A stretch of 64,000 nucleotides of DNA from Mycobacterium sp. MFM001 (lineage in GTDB: Bacteria; Actinomycetota; Actinomycetes; Mycobacteriales; Mycobacteriaceae), in the NCBI RefSeq assembly GCF_003402475.1, contig NZ_BFAB01000014.1, positions 42,422-106,421 of the forward strand, read 5' to 3'. A program made the position numbers and the translations under genes. Below the pieces are notes generated by a model. The model worked only from the letters and a program-made list of their open reading frames with translations, was not told the DNA's origin and searched no databases. This document shows positions 42,198 to 50,704 of the stretch, one piece after another (positions within the stretch are counted from its first letter, which is position 1; each line of letters begins with the position of its first letter).

Positions 42198-43359
42198 TTC
42201 CGACGTCGAGGCTTTTCGCGCCGAATTCGCCGCGTTCCTCGACGAGCATCTGCCCGCGGCGGCCGCCGAAGCGGTGGAACGGCCGAAGTCCGTGTCGCAC
42301 ATGCCCGCCTGGGCGCGCCGCTGGCAGCGGCTGCTGTTCGACAACGGCTGGCTGTTGCCCGGGCAGCCACCGGAGTTCGGCGGGCGCAACGCCACGGTGT
42401 TGCAGCAGTTCGTCCACCTCGAGGAGCTGTGCCGGCGACGGATCTACCACAGCTTCAACCCGCAGGGCGTGAATATCGTTGCGGCGTCGCTGCTCTCGTT
42501 CGGCAGCGACGAGCAAAAGCAGCGCTGGGCGGTGCCGATCCTTCGCGCCGAGATCACCGCGTCGCTGGGGATGAGCGAGCCGAGTGCGGGTTCGGATCTG
42601 GCGTCGCTGCGCACGAAGGCCGTGCGCGACGGCGACGAGTTCGTCGTCAACGGGCAGAAGGTCTGGACGTCCGGCGCGCACGACGCCGACGTGCTGTTGA
42701 CGTTCGTCCGCACCGACCCCGACGCACCAAAACACAAGGGCATCAGCGCATTACTGATTCCCACTGACACCCCTGGGGTGGCTCGCCGGCCGTTCCCGTC
42801 GATCTGCTCGATCGACGACCTGGATTTCAACGAGGTGTTCTTCACCGATGCCCGGGTGCCGGCCGAGAATCTCGTCGGGCCGCTCAACCAGGGCTGGCGA
42901 GTGGCCAACGGGTCGCTCGGGCACGAACGCACGATGATGTGGCTGGGGTTCGCCGACCGGCTGGACAACCTGATCAGCGACTTCCACCCGAAGACCGCGC
43001 TGGAGCGCGACCAGTACGCGACCCTGGTGATGGATCACCAGGCGTTGCGCCTGTTGGGGTCGGCGGCGTTGGCGCGCGCCGCCCGCGGTGAACAAGACGT
43101 GTCGGCGGTGTCCGTGCTCAAGCTGCTCGGCTCGGAGGCGGAGCTCAAGGCTTCCGAGCATGCGCTGTCGGCGGCAGGCGCCGACGGGCTCGTCCACCCC
43201 GCACTCACGGGGCCTTATGCGCCAATGAATCTCGACCACTACTTCGCCAGCTGGTTCGAGCGCTATGCCCGCAGCTTCTCTGGCACTATCGCCGGCGGCA
43301 CGTCGGAGATCCAGCGCAACATCATCGCCCAGCGGGTCCTCGGCCTGCCGCACGGGTAA
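42181..43359 (+). CDS. Acyl-CoA dehydrogenase, large subunit
   Basis: A 392-residue FadE with GMSEPSAGSDLASL at the flavin site and GGTSEIQRNIIAQR at the C-terminus. The glutamate block is replaced by GADGLVHPALTG, as in its paralogue at 11028, with which it shares long identical stretches (roughly three quarters identity by eye). It is the partner of the 41199 subunit. GTG 42181 is inside the preceding gene. Confidence 0.93.
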   Translation: MQLTFDSDVEAFRAEFAAFLDEHLPAAAAEAVERPKSVSHMPAWARRWQRLLFDNGWLLPGQPPEFGGRNATVLQQFVHLEELCRRRIYHSFNPQGVNIVAASLLSFGSDEQKQRWAVPILRAEITASLGMSEPSAGSDLASLRTKAVRDGDEFVVNGQKVWTSGAHDADVLLTFVRTDPDAPKHKGISALLIPTDTPGVARRPFPSICSIDDLDFNEVFFTDARVPAENLVGPLNQGWRVANGSLGHERTMMWLGFADRLDNLISDFHPKTALERDQYATLVMDHQALRLLGSAALARAARGEQDVSAVSVLKLLGSEAELKASEHALSAAGADGLVHPALTGPYAPMNLDHYFASWFERYARSFSGTIAGGTSEIQRNIIAQRVLGLPHG

Positions 43360-43365
43360 GTGTGA

Positions 43366-43403
43366 AGCCGGCGCCACGCGCGACGTTGAGCGTGACGCCG
43401 GCT
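43366..43403. terminator. Bidirectional terminator-like hairpin between convergent genes
   Basis: AGCCGGCGCCACGC pairs with GCGTGACGCCGGCT (one mismatch in 14 bp) around a 10-nt loop. The arms also form a direct repeat: GTGAAGCCGGCGCCACG and GTGACGCCGGCTCCACG. It fills the 62-bp gap between the FadE and the convergent P450. Confidence 0.6.
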
Positions 43404-43421
43404 CCACGTGGGGTGGGCGGC

Positions 43422-44762
43422 TCAGTCGATGACGGCCGCTTCTTTGCGTTCGGTAATCGGCCTCGCGAGGCCCTGCTCGTCGCAAATTCGCTGCAGCCGC
43501 TCCAGCGTCTCGTCCAGGCCGGCGCCGAGCGGGCGGCCGGGAGTGAAGGTGGCCGGCAACTTTCGCATGCCCTGGATGACACCGATCGTTTCGTAGTGCA
43601 CGGTGCCTTCGGGGTCACACTGGTAGTCGGGCATCCGGTCGAGCACCGCGGTCAGCATCGACTTGAACACGGTGCGGGCCACGTTGGACCCGATGCAGCG
43701 GTGCACGCCGATGCCAAAGCTGAAGTGCCGGTTACCCTTACGGTCCATCACGATCTCGTTGGGCTCCGGGAACACCGACGGATCACGGTTGGCCATCGCC
43801 CACGAGATCCACAGCCGCTCACCCTCTTTGAAGTGTGTTCCCTCGACTTCCACATCGTCCGAGAACGTGCGGCCGTCGCCGGGCGCCGGGGTGAAGTAGC
43901 GCAGGAACTCCTCAGTCGCCGGATCGAGCAGGGTGTCACGCTCGCGGCTGAGCCGCTCCCGCTGGTCGGGGTGCTGTGAGAGCCATTCCATCGCATGAGC
44001 GGTCAGCGCGGTGGTGGTGTCGAACCCGCCGCCGATCACCAACCCGAGGTTGCCCAGGATCTCGATGTCGGGAGCCGGCTCACCGTCGATTCTCATCTGC
44101 AGCAACGCATTCACAATGCCGGGCCGCGGGTTCTCGCGAATCTCCAGCATGTTGTTGAGCAGATCCAGCCCCATCTGGCGGTGCATGGCCACGACCCGCT
44201 CCATGTCGGGTGAGTGCTCGGGGGTGTACACGGACGCATGAACCGGCTCGCTGTAGATCGACCACTTCTTCAGCGGGATGCCCAGCATTGCCAAGGTCAG
44301 CACGGCCGGCACGATGTTGGCCAGGTCGTCGACGAAGTCGATGCGACCTTCCTCGATCTTCTCGTCCAGGCACGCGCGCGTCACCTCGTCGATGAACGGC
44401 TGCCAGCGCTTGACCGCGGCCGGCGACAGGTACGGGTTGAGCACGTTGCGATAGGTGCGGTGCTCCGGCTCGTCCATCTCCAGGATGCCGCCCCGAACGC
44501 CGCTGGCGCGTTTGGCCACCGGGATCGAAATGCCTTGGTAGCCACGGCGTTCGCCATTGACGTCGTGATCGTTGGAGACGGCGGGGCAACGGGCGAGCTC
44601 GAACACCGCCTGGCTGCCGGCGGCAACCCAGTGCCCGCCGTAGGTGTCGGTCCAGGCCACCGGGCACTTGGCGTGCATCTCCTCGGTGATCTTCTCGAAC
44701 TGCAGCCGGTATTCGGGCGTGTGCCGGTCGAAGTGATACTGATTCTTCTTGCGGTCGCTCAA
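43422..44762 (-). CDS. Cytochrome P450
   Basis: A 446-residue P450, with the I-helix GGGFDTT, the ExxR region and the heme loop FSFGIGVHRCIGSNVAR. The N-terminal 45 residues are longer than usual and a C-terminal tail of about 35 residues follows the fold. It overlaps the ferredoxin stop by four bases, so the ferredoxin is its donor. It lies in the operon begun by two SDRs. Confidence 0.95.
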   Translation of the reverse strand: MSDRKKNQYHFDRHTPEYRLQFEKITEEMHAKCPVAWTDTYGGHWVAAGSQAVFELARCPAVSNDHDVNGERRGYQGISIPVAKRASGVRGGILEMDEPEHRTYRNVLNPYLSPAAVKRWQPFIDEVTRACLDEKIEEGRIDFVDDLANIVPAVLTLAMLGIPLKKWSIYSEPVHASVYTPEHSPDMERVVAMHRQMGLDLLNNMLEIRENPRPGIVNALLQMRIDGEPAPDIEILGNLGLVIGGGFDTTTALTAHAMEWLSQHPDQRERLSRERDTLLDPATEEFLRYFTPAPGDGRTFSDDVEVEGTHFKEGERLWISWAMANRDPSVFPEPNEIVMDRKGNRHFSFGIGVHRCIGSNVARTVFKSMLTAVLDRMPDYQCDPEGTVHYETIGVIQGMRKLPATFTPGRPLGAGLDETLERLQRICDEQGLARPITERKEAAVID

Positions 44763-44962
44763 CGCCCCGTCTCCGTCACTATGATCGCCTGCTCCGGGCA
44801 GGAATGAGCCGCTTCGCGCACCTTCGACTCCTGCTCGGGCGGAACGTCTTCGGTGACCGCCGAGGAGTGCCCTTCGATGTCGTCGAGCTCAAAAGAATCC
44901 GGCGCGATCATGGCGCACAGTGTGTGGCCCTGGCAGCGTTCCGGGTCGACCCAAACCTTCAT
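44759..44962 (-). CDS. Single-cluster ferredoxin for P450 (CxxHxxC type)
   Basis: A 67-residue ferredoxin with C10, C16 and C55 as ligands and histidine 13 at the variable position; alanine 20 where the 28309 protein has cysteine. It is co-transcribed with the P450 at 43422, whose start overlaps its stop (ATGA). Confidence 0.93.
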   Translation of the reverse strand: MKVWVDPERCQGHTLCAMIAPDSFELDDIEGHSSAVTEDVPPEQESKVREAAHSCPEQAIIVTETGR

Positions 44963-44972
44963 CGTCTTCCCC

Positions 44973-45833
44973 TTACTTGCTGAAGTCGTACCACTTCAGG
45001 TAGCCGCCGGCGTCGACGCGCAACTGCACGCCGGTGACGTACCGCGCTTCGTCGGAGGCAAGCCACAGCACCGCGTTGCTGATGTCCTCGGGCTCGACGA
45101 ACGGAATCCGCATCGCCTGCTGCACACCGAAAACCGGCTCGGCGTCGGCCCGGGTCGGGTTCTCGAGGTCCGGCCGGAACGAGCGGTACATCGGCTCGCT
45201 CTGCAGCATCGGGGTGTTGGTGTTCGTCGGGTGCACGACGTTGGCCCGAATCCCCAGCGGCGCAAGCTCGGTCGCGAGGTCGTGCACATAGGTCGACAGT
45301 GCCCGCTTGGAGTGCACGTAGGCCATGCCGCCCGGGTCGTTGCCGGGGTTGTCCTTCTTGGCCGTGTCCATCAGCGCCGCAGTGGATCCGGTGGCGACGA
45401 TCGACGCGCCCTCCTTCAGGTGCGGCAACGCCACCTGAATCGCGTTGATGGTGCCGATCAGGTTGGTGTTGATCACGTCGCACCACGCCTGCAGCGGCGG
45501 TTGGCCTTTCATACCCGCAACGCCGGCCTGGGCGACCACGATGTCGAGCTTGCCGAATTCGGCCAGCCCGCTGTCCAATGCGGTACGAAGTTGCGACGCT
45601 TCGCGAACGTCGGCCTGCGCGATCACCACGCGCTGGCCGGTCTTCTCGATCAGCCGGGCGGTCTCGTCGAGGTCTTCGGGGCAGGCCATCGGGTAGCCGA
45701 TGGTCTCGATGTCGTGGCATACGTCGACAGCGATGATGTCGGCGCCCTCTTCGGCCAGCCGCACCGCGTGGCTGCGCCCTTGACCGCGCGCCGCGCCGGT
45801 GACGAATGCGACTTTGCCCTCAACACGTCCCAC
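44973..45833 (-). CDS. Mycofactocin-coupled SDR family oxidoreductase
   Basis: A 286-residue SDR closely related to the one at 7898, with TGAARGQG at the cofactor site, the extra DVCHDIE to LIEKTG segment and the C-terminal RVDAGGYLKW. Catalytic tyrosine and lysine are in VHSKRAL, where tyrosine is the preceding residue (MAYVHSK). It lies ten bases upstream of the ferredoxin-P450 pair, as expected for an alcohol-oxidising partner. Mycofactocin use is inferred from family. Confidence 0.88.
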   Translation of the reverse strand: MGRVEGKVAFVTGAARGQGRSHAVRLAEEGADIIAVDVCHDIETIGYPMACPEDLDETARLIEKTGQRVVIAQADVREASQLRTALDSGLAEFGKLDIVVAQAGVAGMKGQPPLQAWCDVINTNLIGTINAIQVALPHLKEGASIVATGSTAALMDTAKKDNPGNDPGGMAYVHSKRALSTYVHDLATELAPLGIRANVVHPTNTNTPMLQSEPMYRSFRPDLENPTRADAEPVFGVQQAMRIPFVEPEDISNAVLWLASDEARYVTGVQLRVDAGGYLKWYDFSK

Positions 45834-45851
45834 AGGGTTTCCTTTCGATAC

Positions 45852-46553
45852 TCATGTGTTCCGACCGCCGTTGACGCCCAAGATCTGTCCGGTGATGTAG
45901 CCGGCCTCCTCGGAGACCAGAAAGGCGCACGCGGCGGCGATGTCCTCCGGCTTGCCCATCCGGCGCACCGGAGTAGCGGCGATGTTCTTCTCGATATCGC
46001 CGAGAAAGCCTTGTTCCTCGGCCTTGCGCAGCATCGGGGTGTCGATGAAGCCGGGTGGCACCGCGTTGACGGTGATGCCGTTGGGGCCGTACTCCAGCGC
46101 CAGCGACTTGGTCAGCCCGTTGACCGCGGACTTGGCTGCCACGTAGTGGGCCATGTGTGGGGTGCCGGAATGCGTACTCGAGGAAGAGATATTGACGATG
46201 CGGCCCCAGCCGGCCTCCAGCATGTCGGGCAGCACCGCCTGGATCATGTGGAACACCCCGTTGAGGTTGACGTCGATGACGCGTTGCCAGTCCTCGAACT
46301 TGATGTGGGTGAACCGCTTGAACCCGTCGAGGCCCGCGGCGTTGACCAGAACGGTGACCGGGCCGAGCTGCTCGCGGATCGCCGACAGCGCGGCGTCGAC
46401 CTGCGAACGGTCGGTCACGTCCGCGGTGAACGCGAGCTCGGTGTCCGAGGGTTTGAGATCGATCGTCGCGACCTGAAGGCCGTCCTTGCGCAGCCGCTGC
46501 GCGATGGCCAAGCCGATGCCCGATCCACCACCGGTGACGACGGCGGTCCTCAT
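45852..46553 (-). CDS. SDR family oxidoreductase
   Basis: A 233-residue classical SDR with TGGGSGIG, NAAG, HYVAAKSA (catalytic) and the C-terminal GQILGVNGG. It heads the minus-strand SDR-SDR-ferredoxin-P450 operon, with a 10/12 operator copy 54 bp upstream. Probably a 3-hydroxyacyl or alcohol dehydrogenase. Confidence 0.91.
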   Translation of the reverse strand: MRTAVVTGGGSGIGLAIAQRLRKDGLQVATIDLKPSDTELAFTADVTDRSQVDAALSAIREQLGPVTVLVNAAGLDGFKRFTHIKFEDWQRVIDVNLNGVFHMIQAVLPDMLEAGWGRIVNISSSSTHSGTPHMAHYVAAKSAVNGLTKSLALEYGPNGITVNAVPPGFIDTPMLRKAEEQGFLGDIEKNIAATPVRRMGKPEDIAAACAFLVSEEAGYITGQILGVNGGRNT

Positions 46554-46607
46554 GCCCCGACCTTGCCAGAGGCCGTCTCAGTCACAAAGAATCTCCCTTC
46601 CGAATAT

Positions 46608-46622
46608 GAGAACCCTACTCTC
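46608..46622. promoter_or_regulatory. Putative operator, 10/12 palindrome copy
   Basis: GAGAAC-CCT-ACTCTC lies 54 bp before the SDR start at 46553, in the divergent region facing the aldehyde dehydrogenase and mce operon. Confidence 0.45.
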
Positions 46623-46775
46623 ACGCCGCGCGGTGCCGCAAGGCTCACCGGAAACCGTGATCTGCCTGCGCAGACGGCGTCCGGTCGAAGCGGGCCGCCG
46701 CCCTGCGAGTACGGCAGTCTCGTTTCTCCCGTTTGGTTGAATTCTCGCACGCTGAATGTATGATTCGCCGGGGAT

Positions 46776-46790
46776 GAGAATGAAATTACC
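46776..46790. promoter_or_regulatory. Putative operator for the catabolic-mce operon, 10/12 copy
   Basis: GAGAAT-GAA-ATTACC has one exact half-site and ends 20 bp before the aldehyde dehydrogenase ATG (46811), the first gene of the long run that includes the mce genes. Confidence 0.45.
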
Positions 46791-46810
46791 GATGTGCCGA
46801 GGAGGCTGGC

Positions 46811-48316
46811 ATGCCATCGCAGGACGCGGCTGCGACCATCGCAGGTGCTGACGCGGGGAGCGACGCCGGCGACCGGCGGCTGCTGATCGACGGCCGGCTG
46901 GTCACCGCCGACCGCACCTTCGCTTCGGTCAATCCGGCGACGGGCGACGTCCTCGGTTACGCGCCGGACGCGGGAGCTGCCGAAGCCCAACAAGCCATCG
47001 CCGCAGCCCGTCGCGCATTCGACACCACGAACTGGTCGACCGACGTCGACTTACGGATCCGCTGCCTGGACCAGTTGCATCAGGCTCTGCTCGACAACGC
47101 CGAGGAACTGCGGGCGCTGACGATCGCCGAGGTCGGCGCCACCCGAGCGCTGACCCAAGGGGCGCAACTGGACGAGCCGATCGGGATCGTCCGCTACTAC
47201 GCCGATCTGCTGCGGACCTACCCGATGACCGAAGAGATCGGCGAGGTCGAATCGCGCGGCATGCTTCATCACCGCTGGGTGGAAAAGGAAGCGGCCGGGG
47301 TGGTCGGGGCCATCATCGCCTACAACTACCCCAACCAGCTGGCGCTGGCCAAGCTGGCGCCCGCGCTGGCCGCCGGATGCACCGTGGTGCTCAAGGGCGC
47401 ACCGGACACCCCGCTGGTCACCTTGGCGCTCGGCGAGGTGATCGCCAACCACACCGACATTCCGCCCGGCGTGGTGAACGTTTTGACGTCGTCGGACCCG
47501 GCCGTCGGCGCCGCGCTGACCACCAGCCCGGACGTCGACGTCGTCACTTTCACCGGGTCCACGCCCACCGGCCGCAAGATCATGGCCGCGGCCAGCGAGA
47601 CCGTCAAACGGGTGTTCCTCGAGCTGGGCGGCAAGTCGGCGGCCATCATGCTTGACGACGCCGACTTCGCCACCGCGAGCATGTTCGCGGCTTTTTCGAT
47701 GGTCACCCACGCCGGGCAGGGCTGTGCTCTCACGTCCCGGCTGCTGGTGCCCCGCAAGCACCACGACGAGATCGTCGACATGGTCGCTGCCAACTTCGCG
47801 CATGTCCGCCACGGCGACCCGGCCGACCCGAAAACCTATATGGGCCCGCTGATCAACGAGCGCCAGCGCGACAAGGTCGACGGCATGGTGCAGCGCGCTG
47901 TGGCCGCCGGCGCCACGCTGGTCACCGGCGGCAAGAAGATCGACCCGGGCTACTTTTACGCGCCGACCCTGCTCACCAACGTCGACCCGGACAGCGAGAT
48001 CGCCCAGGAGGAGATCTTCGGGCCGGTGCTGGTGGTCATCGGGTTCGACGATGACGACGACGCCGTGCGGATCGCCAACAACTCCATCTACGGCCTGTCC
48101 GGCGCGGTGTTCAGCGCCGATGCGGACCGCGCGCTGGCCGTGGCCCGCCGGATCAGGACTGGAACGTTCTCGATCAACGGCGGCAACTACTTCGGCGCCA
48201 ACAGCCCGTTCGGCGGCTTCAAACAGTCCGGTATCGGCCGGGAGATGGGCGTCGCCGGACTGGAGGAGTTCTTGGAGCGCAAGACGTTTGCCGCACCCGT
48301 TAAGGCGGCGGGATGA
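46811..48316 (+). CDS. Aldehyde dehydrogenase
   Basis: A 501-residue NAD(P)-dependent ALDH with the general base E271 in LELGGKS and the nucleophile C305 in GQGCALT. It should oxidise an aldehyde, perhaps made by a mycofactocin SDR or dehydrogenase, to an acid. ATG 46811 follows CGAGGAGGCTGGC. It is the first gene of a run that continues without a break through MceF; the next gene overlaps it by four bases. Confidence 0.95.
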   Translation: MPSQDAAATIAGADAGSDAGDRRLLIDGRLVTADRTFASVNPATGDVLGYAPDAGAAEAQQAIAAARRAFDTTNWSTDVDLRIRCLDQLHQALLDNAEELRALTIAEVGATRALTQGAQLDEPIGIVRYYADLLRTYPMTEEIGEVESRGMLHHRWVEKEAAGVVGAIIAYNYPNQLALAKLAPALAAGCTVVLKGAPDTPLVTLALGEVIANHTDIPPGVVNVLTSSDPAVGAALTTSPDVDVVTFTGSTPTGRKIMAAASETVKRVFLELGGKSAAIMLDDADFATASMFAAFSMVTHAGQGCALTSRLLVPRKHHDEIVDMVAANFAHVRHGDPADPKTYMGPLINERQRDKVDGMVQRAVAAGATLVTGGKKIDPGYFYAPTLLTNVDPDSEIAQEEIFGPVLVVIGFDDDDDAVRIANNSIYGLSGAVFSADADRALAVARRIRTGTFSINGGNYFGANSPFGGFKQSGIGREMGVAGLEEFLERKTFAAPVKAAG

Positions 48317-49518
48317 AACCGTTAGAAGGTATCCGCGTTCTCGAGGTCGCCATGTACGGGTTCGTCCCGTCGGCCGGCGCGGTGCTGGCCGAGTGGGGCG
48401 CCGACGTGATCAAGGTCGAGCACGCGGTCACCGGCGACCCCCAGCGCGGGCTGCGCCAGACCGGTCTGTTGCGGGTCGAAGGCGATCCCAATCCCAACAT
48501 CGAGCACGCCAACCGCGCCAAGCGCAGCATCGGCCTGGACATGTCGGTACCCGAAGGCAAGGACGTGCTCCTCGAGCTGGCCCGGCGTTCGGATGTCTTC
48601 CTGACCAGTTTCCTTCCGGGACACCGCAAGAAGTTCGGCATCGACGTCGACGACATCCGCGCGGTCAACCCGAAGATCATCTACGCGCGTGGCAGTGCCC
48701 TGGGACCGCGGGGGGCCGAATCAGAAAAGGGCGGCTACGACATGACCGCCTTCTGGTGCCGCGCCGGGACCGCCGCGACCATCACCCCGCCCGCAATGGA
48801 AGGGATGATCGGGCCGCCCGGACCTGCCTACGGCGACACCATCTCCGGGACCAACCTGGCCGGCGGCATCGCAGCCGCACTGCTCAAACGCGAACGCACC
48901 GGCGAGCCGTCGGTGGTCGACGTCTCGTTGTTGGGCAGCGGCCTTTGGTCGCTGGGACACACCGTGGCGTTGACCGTCCACCTCGGCCAGCGGATGGAGG
49001 CGTTTCCGCCCGGTGTGCACGGTTCGCCGATCAACCCGCTAGTAGGGCTCTATGCGACGTCGGACAACCGCTACATCTCCTTCGTGATGATGCAGGCGTC
49101 CAAGTTCTGGGCCGACGTGTGCCGGCACATCGATCAGCCCGAACTCGCCGACGATCCGCGCTTCGCCACCGACGAGAAGATCGCCGCCAACACCGCGGAG
49201 GCGGTGGAGATCCTGTCCAAGGTGATGGCCACCCGCACGCTGGCGGAATGGAGCGAACGGTTCGCGACGCTGTCCGGGCCGTGGGCGCCGGTGCAGGACA
49301 CCCTGCAAGCCGCCAACGACGCGCAGATCCGGGCCAACGAATACGTGGTGCGGGCCGGCGAACTCGAATTGGTCGCCAACCCGGTGCAATTCGACGTCGC
49401 CGCACCCGCAACCGGCCCCGCGCCCGGGTTCGCCGAACAGACCGACGATATCTTGATGGAACTCGGTTACGACTGGGACCGCATTATCGAGCTCAAGACG
49501 GCCGGCGCCGTCACATAA
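48313..49518 (+). CDS. CaiB/BaiF family III CoA-transferase
   Basis: A 401-residue CoA transferase with VLEVAMYGFVPSAG and VIKVEHAVTGDPQ at the N-terminus and the YGDTISGTNLAGG segment with the catalytic aspartate. It would make the CoA ester of the acid from the aldehyde dehydrogenase. It overlaps that gene by four bases (ATGA). Confidence 0.92.
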   Translation: MKPLEGIRVLEVAMYGFVPSAGAVLAEWGADVIKVEHAVTGDPQRGLRQTGLLRVEGDPNPNIEHANRAKRSIGLDMSVPEGKDVLLELARRSDVFLTSFLPGHRKKFGIDVDDIRAVNPKIIYARGSALGPRGAESEKGGYDMTAFWCRAGTAATITPPAMEGMIGPPGPAYGDTISGTNLAGGIAAALLKRERTGEPSVVDVSLLGSGLWSLGHTVALTVHLGQRMEAFPPGVHGSPINPLVGLYATSDNRYISFVMMQASKFWADVCRHIDQPELADDPRFATDEKIAANTAEAVEILSKVMATRTLAEWSERFATLSGPWAPVQDTLQAANDAQIRANEYVVRAGELELVANPVQFDVAAPATGPAPGFAEQTDDILMELGYDWDRIIELKTAGAVT

Positions 49519-49531
49519 GTCGGGGGACTCG

Positions 49532-50704
49532 ATGCCGCACGTCGCTGCTATTGGCACTTACCTGCCGTGTTGGGGCGCGCCCCATCGGCGGGTGGCCGGC
49601 GACGACGAGGACGCCATCACGTTGGCCGTCGAAGCGGGCCGCGCGGCGTTGAGCGGCGGCGGCGCGGTGGAGCGGGTTGTCGTGGTGAGCCGATGTCTGC
49701 CGCTGACCGAGAGCAGCAACGCGGCGGTGCTGCTGGCCGGGCTGGGCCTGGATCCCGAACTGGAGGTCGACGAACGGCTCGGCGGGGCGCCGGCGACGCT
49801 GGACGCGTTGAGCTCGGCGCGCCCGCGCACGCTGATCATCGGCATGGACCTCGATCCGGCCGGCGCGGCAGCGGTATTGACCGCCGAGCACGGTCTGCAT
49901 GTCCGAACCGCTGCCCGTATCGCGCGCAGCCTGCCGGTGCGTACCCGCAACGCCGTTGGGGTGGTGCACGATTACGGCGATCCGCGGCTGCTGCAGCAAC
50001 GCGGCGTGGTGGCCTCACTGGAGGCGGCCTGGGTCGACACTCCGTTGGCCGTGGCCGGTGTGGAACACGAGCAGGCACTCGAACTGTCCACCGGACAGCA
50101 GCCCCGGCTACCCACCATCGGAGCAAGCTCAGGGCTGTTCGCGCTCGCCGACATGGCGGCCTCGGAAACCACCGGGCGGCTGGTGGCCGTCGAGCAGGCC
50201 AGCCTGTCCGGGATCACCGTGGTCGGCGGGGCGGCGCGGATCTACCGGCATCAGCCGCCGGCGCGCCAGATGCCGGAGACCACGTTCATCGCCGGCACCG
50301 ATCTGGCGATCTCGCTGGCCGCTTACGAGCGGGCATTCGAGGCCAAAGTCCGTTGGGAGGCAGGCAAATACGCCGACAGCGACGACCTGGACTTCCCGCC
50401 GCGCTACCGCGTCGGTGACGACGGCGCGCTCGCCACCGACTACGAGCTGGTGCCGCTGCCGCGTACCGGGACCGTCTACACCGCGGTCTCGGTGCACATG
50501 CCGGTGCCGGGCTTGCGGACGCCGTATGCGCTGGTGATCGTCGAGCTCGACGACTGCAGCGTGCGGGCACTGGTGAAAGTGACCGGCGCCGAGCCCGACA
50601 GCGTCCGGATCGGCGAGAAGGGGCGTCTCGTTTTGCGCAGAATCGCCGTGCGGTCGGGTGTTCCCGACTACGGTTACGCCTTCGAACCCGAGGAGGCGGC
50701 GTGA
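49532..50704 (+). CDS. HMG-CoA synthase-like domain fused to an OB-fold (DUF35-type), no catalytic Cys
   Basis: A 390-residue protein. The first 260 residues have a thiolase-superfamily fold like HMG-CoA synthase (VAAIGTYLP at the start, then IGASSGLFALAD), but the cysteine region reads DERLGGAPATLDAL with no cysteine. The C-terminal 130 residues (from TGTVYTAVSV) form a DUF35-like OB-fold without zinc-ribbon cysteines. With the next gene, a thiolase, it recalls the archaeal thiolase/HMGCS/DUF35 complex. Reaction unknown; the last four bases overlap the thiolase. Confidence 0.75.
   Translation: MPHVAAIGTYLPCWGAPHRRVAGDDEDAITLAVEAGRAALSGGGAVERVVVVSRCLPLTESSNAAVLLAGLGLDPELEVDERLGGAPATLDALSSARPRTLIIGMDLDPAGAAAVLTAEHGLHVRTAARIARSLPVRTRNAVGVVHDYGDPRLLQQRGVVASLEAAWVDTPLAVAGVEHEQALELSTGQQPRLPTIGASSGLFALADMAASETTGRLVAVEQASLSGITVVGGAARIYRHQPPARQMPETTFIAGTDLAISLAAYERAFEAKVRWEAGKYADSDDLDFPPRYRVGDDGALATDYELVPLPRTGTVYTAVSVHMPVPGLRTPYALVIVELDDCSVRALVKVTGAEPDSVRIGEKGRLVLRRIAVRSGVPDYGYAFEPEEAA

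Noticed and set aside
46554..46810. KstR- or KstR2-type sterol operator before the mce operon
   Set aside because: I looked for the AAC-GTT type inverted repeats expected of those regulators and saw none. The region carries the GAGAAT palindrome instead.
48051..49652. A 533-residue plus-strand frame over the second CoA transferase
   Set aside because: It is a +1-shifted reading of two real genes, rich in Arg, Gly and Pro. The genuine frame has family motifs and clean ends.
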